Shown here: positions 55,748 to 64,000 of the stretch, piece after piece
How positions within the stretch are numbered: the first letter of the stretch is position 1
How the letters are laid out: every line of letters starts with the position of its first letter
Notes under the pieces: model-generated
The model's database searches: none
What the model was told of the DNA's origin: nothing
What the model saw: the letters and a program-made list of their open reading frames with translations, nothing else
NCBI GenBank assembly: GCA_002104905.1
Contig: MCFE01000118.1
Span: 62,001 to 126,000 of the forward strand
DNA from: Basidiobolus meristosporus CBS 931.73
Lineage: Eukaryota; Basidiobolomycota; Basidiobolomycetes; Basidiobolales; Basidiobolaceae
Length of the DNA stretch: 64,000 bases
Direction: 5' to 3'
Position numbers and translations under genes: made by a program

Positions 55748-56990
55748 TGTGGTAATGGAAAGTATTCCATTACTACAATATCTCTAAACCAATATTGCAC
55801 TCATTTCTTTATTTTGCTTTTTGCTATTGTAACACACAAGAGAAAGATCAAGAATTTCCAACTTTGAAGAGCAAATGCTCCAGACCCTGACAAGCAATCC
55901 ACCCAAGAATATTATATCATACAGAACACGTAGTAGCCAACACATGTTTCAAATTACAGCTCATTTGAAGCAGTACTTAAGGAGTTATGACCAAAAGAGT
56001 CCAACTATTATATATACTATGCCTTATTGCTAGGATCACTATGGTGACTTTGATCGCGTGTAACTTTTGAACCAGCCAATCAAATCACGTGAAATTTTCA
56101 CAGGTGCTGCGCCTATGTCTGGTCTGCGCCACTGCAAAATTTTAGCTTCGTATCACGTGTATTGCTTGCGCAATTGCCCAAAAACTTTGATCCTTCAAAA
56201 TTTTCATATATATGACTTCCCCAGCTGAAAAATAAAGAAGGAGCCTCTCTTTCCAGAATCTCCACACTACGATTACAAGTTTAAAGGTTATAAGACTTCC
56301 CCTGCATCACTTGCACTGTTGAGTATTCTGACTTTGATCGGTACTACATCAGTAAAGAGACTGCAAAGCTCACAAGAATCCAATCTAAGTTCTACAAGAA
56401 ACTACCACTTTTCTGTCGGAAAAGTCCCCTCTAAGAAACCCCTTTACTCTAAAGACACCCCTTTAGACACCCCTTTAGTCTAAAGACCCCTTTAGAGACC
56501 CCTTTGAGAAACCCCTTTACTCTAAAGAAGCCCCTTTAGGCACCCCTTTAGTGTAGAGTCCACTTTAGAGACCACTACAAGAAGCCCCTTTACTCTAAAG
56601 ACACCCCTTTAGACACCCCTTTAGGTCTAAAGACCCCTTTAGAGACTTCTACAACACACCCCTTTAGGTTAAAGGGGAGTTCAGAATTTCCATATTAGGA
56701 AATATTTTCTCAGAAAGGAAATTGACTTCCAAATAAGGAAAAGTTACTATAAAAGTAAATAAGCCCATTAGTCGACAGAAGGTCAGAACACTGCTGTAGA
56801 AGTGATAAACACTGCCTACAGTATATTTTGAGCCCAAGATTGAGGAAATTAGTGAAAGTTATATCTTCTATCGGTATATCAAACTCCCAATAAAGTATTT
56901 CAGTATTAGCATACTGGAAGTTGTTGTATATTGTTGATTAGCCTCTACATTGTAGAACAAGCCCCAAACTAATCATAATACAACACAACA
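55748..56990 (+). mobile_element. LTR-M copy 2: 1.24 kb solo LTR in the H2 accessory gene
   Basis: Starts TGTGGTAATGG and ends CAACACAACA. GATG stands before it (55744-55747) and after it (56991-56994). H1 has the uninterrupted sequence CCAAGATGATAGTCAGCC, which proves the insertion. It contains a CCCCTTT minisatellite and more CpG sites than copy 1 at 30416. The family has no internal region in this window. A non-autonomous element without LTR structure is possible but less likely given the ends. Confidence 0.78.
56426..56680. repeat. CCCCTTT minisatellite in LTR-M
   Basis: Thirteen exact CCCCTTT heptamers within 255 bases, spaced mostly 11 to 25 bases, within larger imperfect units such as ACTCTAAAGACACCCC and TAGAGACCCCTTTGAG. 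The older LTR-M copy has the same array at 31510-31680, mostly mutated. Confidence 0.85.
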
Positions 56991-57681
56991 GATGATAGTC
57001 AGCCAGGAAGTAGTATAGGTGTGCAAAGTGAGTCACTACCAAATGCTTCAGTAATAATCCCTGTGAGAAAAAACCCAGGAGAAGATGATGCAATTGCTTT
57101 GAATCACTCACATTTGTAATGATCCCAACAACCCATTTTTTTGCAATCCAAATCAAGCCATTGCCAATCAGTGATCATCAATTTTTTGATATAAGTAAAA
57201 TTGAGGTTGTCTCACATTTGAGACAGAACCCCTATAAATATACACCCTGCATATATATACGTCATCTGTAATACCAGTGCAGCAATTGGATCTGTTTTGC
57301 GCCTACACAATTGCTTGCATGCTAGCTATGACACCTTGTCCAATCACTAGGATCAGGGATTTACTTCCTCAATGGGCAAAATGGGATATATGATGGCAAA
57401 TCAGGTAGCTTTTTCAGTAGTCAATGAGCCAATTAGGGGCTGCCAGCTTCAGGATACTTTGGGACCAATTAACCACTGAGATACCGTCCAATTGGAGTGA
57501 GGGTAACCAAAATGGTAAGTATCAGTGTAGTTTATAGTGTGATACACATTTATTTCCATTTACATTAAAGAAACATATCCAAATACCGGATTTTACCTGC
57601 CATAATAGTGGTATCCAATCATGCACGTGATGCAAACATTGCAAGTTGGCGCAATCATCTGTGCCAACCTCATTGTGTCAG

Positions 57682-58868
57682 ATTGTTAATGTATCAAGGT
57701 ATTCATTTACCCTCTGTGTGATACTTTGGAACTGTTGCCATGATGAGCCCTGTGAGTATTGCTCTTGGAAGCCATTTAGCTCTGTTAATATATCATGCAG
57801 TACATTGGTCATTTTAGGCAAAAATTAATTCAAAATCTCATTGGGTCCCAAAGTTGTGGCACAAATGGATGCATCCAGCCTGTACTGTGCAAATTGTGTG
57901 TGGAACTTTTTACGTGCGGCTTCCTCATCAAATCCCCTCTCTCTCAGCTCATTCTTGATTTAAATTCTTGTCTTGTTATATATCTTCTTGTGTACATCTG
58001 CTAGCATCTTAATGTAGGACTCATGCCACACCTTTCTACTCAGATTCTTCCATTTCTGTCAACTGTCTGAGGTATCCAGTTCTGCTAGATTAATGACTAG
58101 TGCCCAACTATCTGTATGAAGGCTCATCATAGACACTTGGGCCATACTAAAATCATTTGGCAAGAACTCAAACAGATCCAACATTGACTTTTCTGGTCCA
58201 TACTGCACTTGTCAGCTATGGATTGGGTTTATCTGACTTGTACTAAAGATGAGTTGGGACTTGGTATAGGGACCATAGTGACCAATTTGGATACTTATAG
58301 AGTAGTTTATAGGTATCAAGCAGGTCTTGTATCAGATATATATGGAAACCAATGTGATTGTTGAGTTTTCAATATATTATGCGTGATGCATCTTGGATTG
58401 CATTGACATGTATCAGATCACATCAATTACAGATTTCCTATTTGATTATAGAGTTGTGAGTAAGTCATCCACAAAACCACCAAGTCATTGTTTGAGGAAG
58501 TTTTTTGCAATATAATGATTGGATACATGGCAATTGATGGAGATTTAATTGTAGTGCATGGAAAATCAGATAAATTAAGCTGATTGCACCAATTTGATTC
58601 ACATCACCTCTGTTTGATCATACACTAATTTTGATATGACTTACTCATCTTAATGGTCTTTTCTAATCAATCCCATTACTATGGCTGATTTCCTTTTGGC
58701 ACATTAAAGGAGATCTATACCAAGCACTATGGACCATCTACCCCAATTTACTCAAGTAGATCCCTTGTTAAGCTACTCTGCTATTACACAAACTATTGGC
58801 ATGCAAAGTTTCATCCCACCATCCATGGCAACAAAAGTGCTAGAAGCTTTGATTCACAACTGACTACA
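57682..58868 (+). pseudogene. H3: Harbinger fragment with parts of both genes
   Basis: 57690-58100 (minus) is the W-H-E-F/K-K-I-Y part of the accessory ORF with stops. 58241-58400 is the shared promoter, single copy. 58636-58868 (plus) is the transposase N-terminus (Y-S-S-R-S-L-V-K-L-L) with a frameshift. The fragment is joined on the left to the end of H2 and on the right to Copia gag. No ends of its own are left. Confidence 0.7.
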
Positions 58869-61800
58869 GGCCTTAAAGTACTAGAAGCAAGAACAATGTG
58901 CCTTTAACTGCATTTGCCTTAATGTTAAGGACAAATTGCTAATTCAATGCTCAAGAGCAAAAACAGCAAAAAACGCCTGGAAAGCATTAGAAGGCATCTC
59001 CCAGTCATGTTCAGCTGCTAAGAAAATGTATATGAGTCAAAAATTCTTTACTACAAAGATGCTGCCAGGAGAAGAAATGAAAAATCTAGCAACAGAATTA
59101 CCCTGCTGGTAGATGAAATGGAATCTGTGGGAGTACCAGCTACTGATGAGGATGTGAAAGTTACCATCCTGAATACCCTGACAGACAAGCTTTGGGGCCT
59201 TGTATCAGCCCTAGAGTCCAGAACTGAAGATTTGACCCTTGATTACGTATATGGAAGGATCCTGGATGAAAATTTAAGAAAATCAAGCGCCAATAAGAAG
59301 GAAGAAGAAAATGCTTTAATAAGCAATGATAACCAGCAAAAGAGGTACCCAAGACCCTACAAAGGCAACAGAAACCTGTTTTGTAACTACTGCAAAAGGA
59401 AAGGACACACATCAGACCAGTACTTCAAAAAGAAAGATAGTCGGCAGAAAAAGCCTGAATATGGAAATGCTGCAACAACTGAAGATAGACTATTCATATC
59501 TGCACTAAATATGACTACAAACAAGGGTCCTCAGATGTGGTATATTGACTCTGGAGTATCTCAACACTTTACACACCAAAAAGAACTTTTTACCCAATAT
59601 CAAGAAATTCCAATTAAGAAAGTTTTCATGGGTGACAATAGAACACTTGATGCATTGGGAGAAGGAACTATCCTAGCAAACCTGAGAAGCAGTGAAGGAA
59701 GCCATACACTGACTTTCAAAGAAGTACTCTATGTACCCAAAATAGCCAAGAACATATTATCTGTAAGAAGGCCACTGGAGAAGGACTCAATTTCAGCTTT
59801 GACAATTCTGGATGCAAGATCACTGATCAAAATGGTGCCCATTTTGCTTTGGGTATCAGAGATCAGAATCTCTACAAGTTGACTTATATTCCATCATATC
59901 TAGAAGCCTATGTAAGTAACTCAAATGAAGAAACACCAATGCTTTGGCACAGGAGATTTGGACACATCAATATTGATTATTTGCACAAAATGATCATAGA
60001 TTGGCAAATTTCTGGAGTAAAAATTGATCCCCCAGCTAGTTTGGAGTACTGTGAAGCCTGTATATATGGGAAACAACCCAGACAACAGTTCAAGAGCTCT
60101 GGGTTGATCAAAACTAAGAAAAAATTAGATCTAATTCACTCAGATCTGTGTGGACCTATGCAAAATTTATCCTTAGGTGGAATGAAGTATTTAATCACTT
60201 TTGTTGATGATTATACAAGATCCGCATGGGTCTACTTCATGGACAAAAAAAACAAGCTCTGTCTAAGCTCAGGGAGCTCAAAGCCATGGTGGAGAGAGAA
60301 ACTGGTGAAAAAATCAAGAAAATACCCTCTGACAATGGTGGAGAATATACCTCAAAACTCTTCATCCACTTCTGCAAAATTTATGGGATAAAGCAAGAGA
60401 CTACTGTAACATACTCCCCACAGCAAATTGGAGTAGCAGAACTTGCTAACAGATCAATAATTGATATGTCAAGATCTATGAATCATAATCAAAAATTATC
60501 CTATAATATCTGGGTAGAATCAGTTGCCACTTCTGTATACCTTGAAATAGGAGTCATAACAGAAGACTTAGTGATTCTACTCCATTTAAAGCATGGTTGG
60601 ATACAGACCAAGTGCAGAACATCTATGAATATTTGGGTGTGCAGCATATGCCAAGAAACTGCCCAGTAATCAGTCAAAATTTGAACCAAAAAGTGTAAAA
60701 TGCATATTTTTGGGTTACTGTAATAAGAGTAAAGCATACAGACTCTACAATACCAAAGCAACAAAGCTAATCAAGTCCAGAGATGTGTTGTGTGATGAAA
60801 ATTCAAAATGTTGACAAAAAATGTCATCAGATGATGATAACAATCTGATCCTAAGTCCACCAATTGTCAGGATTGAATCAGAGCAAAACAGTGAAATTTT
60901 TTCACTCCAGAGGCCTCTACAACCATGTTTCAGCCAGAATCAGTGCCCAGGAATATCCCAGAAGTGACCATACCAGTATCAAATGCCCAGAGATCCAACC
61001 AGTCAAGAAATAGACCAAATTACTATATCAGTGAGGGTACTAACTTAGCCTATGCCTATTCAGTCCATATTGATGAACCCCAGACTGTAAAAGAGGCCCT
61101 AAATAGCCCTCAGACAAAGCTTTGGAGATCTGCAACAACTGAGGAATATCAGGCCCTGATGGAAAATCAAACTTGGAACTTGATCAAATTACCAATCAAC
61201 CAAAAATCAATTTGATGCAGATGGGTCTTCAAGATAAAATACCAGGCTGATGGTACAATTGAAAGATACAAAGCAAAACTTGTGGTCAAAGAATACTCTC
61301 CAACAAAAGGATCTGACTATACCGAGACCTTTGCACTGGTAGCCAAGTTTAATTCCATCAGATTAATATTGGCTATTGCAGCCAAATATAAGTTTTTTAT
61401 TCATCAAATGGATGTAAAAACTGCATTTTTGAATGGGGAACTTGATGAGGACTTGTATATGGACCAGCCTCATGGGCCTGTTGACCAAGATAACCCCCAT
61501 TTGGTCTGCAAGCTTAAAAAGTCACTATATGGTCTCATACAATCATCAAGAGCCTGGAATTGCAAGATAGATTCTTATTTGGAATCTTTTAGTTTCAAAA
61601 GGAGTAATGCTGTCTATAGTATATACTATAAGCCAGATAGAGTATATCCAGTTCTGTTAGCTCTATGTGTGGGTGATCTTCTTATTGCCGCCATTAACCT
61701 AGAAATATTGGAAGAGACTAAATCCAGCCTATCTAAGGAGTTCAAGATGTCCAATCTAGGAGAACTCAGTTACTACTTAGGGATTACGTTCTCCATAGAC

Positions 61801-62657
61801 AGAGGTACTCAGACAATTACCCTAAGCTAATCCAAGTATATTCCAGATATACTAAATAAGTACCAAATGGAAGACTGTAAACCGGCAGCTACCCCAATGG
61901 AAACAAACCTTAACTTGGTCAAAACTCAACCAAATCAAGAGAGCTTGGTGCCATCTGCAAGCCCTGACTTTCCTTATTAGTTTATGGTTGGCAGTCTGAT
62001 GTATATTATGCTTGGAACACTTCCAGATATCTCATGTTCAGTGGGAGTTGTCAGCCAGCAAAATCAGAATTATGGATCTGATCATATTGCAGTAGTTTAG
62101 TGGATTTTTAGATACCTAAAAGGAACTGCTGCTATCAGCTTAAGATACACTTATAAGGATTCAGAACAGGATCTTGTGGGATACTCTAATGCAGGTTGGG
62201 GACAAAATTTGGAAGACAGAAGATCCACCACAGGATGCACCTTTCTTTACTGTCAAGGAGCGATTTCATGGAATTCAAAAAAGCAACCAACTGTGACACT
62301 TACTACCACAGAGGCAGAGTACATGGCAGCCTGTGAAGCTACAAAAGAGGTAATGTGGCTAAGAACGCTTTTTACAGATTTAGGCCTATGTAAAAAAACG
62401 CCTATTATTATATTTCAAGATACTCAAGGATTTATACAATTAGGTAGAAATCAAACTTTTCATGCTAGAGCCAAGCACATGGATATTAGATATCATTTCA
62501 TACATGAAGCTATAGAGAATAACTTAGTTAGCTTAGTTTACTGTCATACAGATGAAATGATTGCAGACATATTTACCAAACCATTAGTTAGAGACAAGCT
62601 TGAATATCTTAGGTCAAAATTAGGACTAGCCAGTATGAACATTTGGCTGAGTGGGGG
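58869..62657 (+). pseudogene. Copia-3: Copia-1-type gag-pol, 5' truncated
   Basis: Starts inside gag (Y-Q-K-K-E-Q type) and runs to the purine tract at 62650. 59118-59882: zinc knuckle C-N-Y-C-K-R-K-G-H-T-S-D-Q-Y (last Cys lost) and protease D-S-G-V-S (A to V). 59849-60391: integrase H-R-R-F-G-H-I-N…C-E-A-C and D-D-Y-T-R. 60226-60669: integrase core with S-D-N-G-G-E-Y and P-Q-Q-I-G-V-A-E. 61282-61830: RT, with L-C-V-G-D at the catalytic motif. 62176-62685: RNase H with H-M-D-I-R-Y-H-F. It preserves an open codon where Copia-1 has the gag stop at 4528, but has its own breaks. Confidence 0.85.
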
Positions 62658-62821
62658 TGTTGTAAAACTTTGTAATTCTCCCTAAACACTCACCTAACTT
62701 AGTCACTTAGATCATTACCCTCAAATCCTAGAGAATACTGACCAAATCCTTGTTGGGATTTACTTAAAATATTTTTAATCTGTAATACATATATAAAGCT
62801 AGCTATATTGAATACTGTGCT
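62658..62821 (+). repeat. Truncated 3' LTR of Copia-3 and junction
   Basis: TGTTGTAAAACTTTGTAATTC through GGGATTTACTTAAAATA (about 62775) matches the first third of the Copia-1 LTR. The following 46 bases up to 62821 have no match in the window. Confidence 0.75.
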
Positions 62822-63171
62822 TGTTGTAAGAGTCTTGGAGATATTGGAAGTGACTGGGAGAACAAGTAGATTATGTGGTTTTCACTTAATGATTTATTGA
62901 ATGTAAAAGTTGTATTTATACTTTTACCTAGTCTTGGCATTACAAACACGTAGAATAGGTTAAGGAAGGTCCCAAGAGCATTTGTGCAAAGTTTGGGGCT
63001 GATTGGACAACTTTGAGAATTTTCATGTTCTGGGTACCAGGTATTTTGATAAAAAATATTTTAAGTAAATCCCAACAAGGAATTTGGTCAGTATTCCCTA
63101 GGATTTGAGGGTAATGATCTAAGTGACTAAGTTAGGTGAGTATTTAGGTGGAATTACAAACTTTTACAACA
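62822..63171 (-). repeat. Copia-1-type LTR, full length, inverted
   Basis: 350 bp, TGTTGTAAGAGTCTTGG to CAAACTTTTACAACA, complement of the Copia-1 LTR. It faces the truncated plus-strand LTR. Flanking five-mers (GTGCT and CAAAA) do not match, so this is not a clean single insertion. Confidence 0.82.
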
Positions 63172-64000
63172 CAAAATAGGAGTTATAACAGAATACTTTG
63201 TGATTCTACTCCATTTGAAGCATGGTATGGACAAAGACCAAGTGCAGAACATCTAAGAATATTTGGGTGTACAGCATATGCCAAAAAACTGGCCGGAAAT
63301 CAGTCAAAATTTGAGCCAAAAAGTGCAAAATGCATATTTTTGGGCTACTGCAATGAGAGTAAGGCATACAGACTCTACAATACCAAAGCAAAGAAGCTGA
63401 TCAAGTCCAGGGATGTGTTGTTTGATGAAAATTCAAAATTTTTACAAAAAATGACATCAGATGATGACAAAAATTTGATCTCAAGTCCACCAATTGTCAG
63501 GATTAAATCAGAGCAAAACAGTGAAATTTTTTCACTCCAGAGGACTCTGCAACCATGGTTCAGCCAGAATCAGTGCCCAGGAATATCCCAGAAGTGATCA
63601 TTCCAGTATCAAATGCCTGGAGATCCAATTGGACAAGAAATAGCCCAAATTACTATATCAATGAGGGTACAAACTTAGCCTATGCCTATTCAGTCCATAT
63701 TGATGAACCCCAGACTGTAAAAGAGGCCCTAAATAGCCCTCAGACAAAGTTTTGGAGATCTGCAATGACAGAGGAATATCAGGCCCTGATGGAAAATCAA
63801 ACTTGGAACTTAGTTAAATTACCAATTAACCAAAAATCAATTGGATGCAGATGGGTCTTCAAGACAAAATACAAGGCTGATGGTACAATTGAAAGATGCA
63901 AAGCAAGACTTGTAGCCAAAGGAAACTCTCACACAAAAGGACTTGACTATACTGAGACCTTTGCACTGGTAGCCAAGTTTAATTCCATCAGATTAATATT
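63172..64000 (+). pseudogene. Copia-4: Copia-1-type integrase-RT part, runs off the right edge
   Basis: Starts abruptly in the integrase C-terminal region (N-R-S-Y-N-R-I-L-C-D-S-T-P-F-E-A-W-Y-G). 63148-63597 is open and includes R-I-F-G-C-T-A-Y and C-I-F-L-G-Y-C-N-E-S-K-A. A frameshift near 63530 follows. The RT entry (T-E-E-Y-Q-A-L-M-E-N-Q-T-W, then G-C-R-W-V-F-K-T-K-Y) extends to the window end. It lacks the stop at 6214 and the frameshift at 6268 of Copia-1. Confidence 0.82.

Larger units (their letters stand above)
54595..57119 (+). pseudogene. H2 accessory ORF, interrupted by LTR-M
   Basis: Open for 386 codons from ATG 54595. N-terminal part with M-L-D-P-F-E-F-L-P-N, then S-Q-Q-R-W-K-N-L and W-H-E-F-S-I-K-M-P-A-N-V-C-K-K-I-Y (residues about 75-105), a helical middle, then a glutamine- and threonine-rich tail. 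After T-S-S-Q-D the frame enters LTR-M and stops at V-W. The original tail resumes at 56991 (D-S-Q-P-G-S-S-I-G-V-Q-S). A one-base difference in an A-run gives a different C-terminus from H1. Probably the DNA-binding or nuclear-import partner of the transposase; the spaced Trp residues would fit a Myb/SANT-like fold, but I cannot confirm it. Confidence 0.65.
53169..57681 (-). mobile_element. H2: PIF/Harbinger-like transposon, best-preserved copy
   Basis: Left end AGACTTGTTCCATTGG at 53169. Right part matches 3540-3895 and 9282-9640 of H1 in inverse orientation and ends near 57681, probably some 50 bases short of the terminal repeat. Transposase (minus) and accessory gene (plus) diverge from 54278-54594. 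An LTR-M copy sits in the accessory gene. Net length without it is about 3.3 kb, like H1. It interrupts a Copia 3' LTR. Confidence 0.82.

Noticed and set aside
1-64000. tRNA, rRNA, CRISPR array, bacterial operon or phage
   Set aside because: I saw no cloverleaf-type stretch with A and B boxes, no rRNA sequence, no spaced direct repeats of the CRISPR kind and no prokaryotic gene order. Everything identifiable is eukaryotic transposon DNA.

Overview
This 64 kb window looks like transposon-packed nuclear DNA from a fungus. The CACTA-type genes resemble the Tnp2 family that I know from basidiomycetes, and the left-edge Gypsy element starts its reverse transcriptase with a run (HTPWSFK) of a type I associate with basidiomycete Ty3/Gypsy elements. 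A basidiomycete is therefore the best guess, but only an inference. I could support no host gene, tRNA, rRNA or CRISPR array. The DNA is AT-rich and visibly poor in CpG.

Layout. 1-3433: 5' part of a Ty3/Gypsy element (Gypsy-A, minus strand) with a 1.07 kb LTR. 3493-12189: a PIF/Harbinger-like DNA transposon (H1), split by a Ty1/Copia element (Copia-1, 3896-9276) whose 3' LTR is itself split by an unrelated solo LTR. 12190-22093: a pile of CACTA/Tnp2-type elements, one inserted in another. 22094-23787: scraps of Harbinger and Copia. 23788-29345: Gypsy-1 plus an older relative. 29346-33395: Copia-2a, split by a long LTR (LTR-M), which is split by a Copia-1-type LTR. 33450-34562: small fragments and a fold-back element. 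34563-49790: one Copia element (Copia-2b, minus strand) opened up by Gypsy-2, by a solo Gypsy LTR and by a complete CACTA-type element (CACTA-D, 41439-47748), which carries a 734 bp fold-back element. 49791-53168: Gypsy and Copia pieces. 53169-57681: a second Harbinger (H2) with an LTR-M copy inside its accessory gene. 57682-58868: third Harbinger fragment (H3). 58869-64000: two Copia-1-type copies separated by an inverted LTR.

How the parts relate. Both DNA transposon families carry two divergent genes around a shared promoter region: a transposase (DDE_Tnp_4 type in Harbinger, Tnp2 type in CACTA) and an accessory protein of unknown function. The fold-back elements share terminal sequence and a TGGCACTAT motif with the Harbinger copies, so they are probably non-autonomous passengers of that transposase. 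Almost every transposon gene is broken by stops or frameshifts. H2 is the least damaged Harbinger and CACTA-D the most complete CACTA. Nesting gives a relative order of insertions, and several joints are supported by target-site duplications or by an uninterrupted relative elsewhere in the window.
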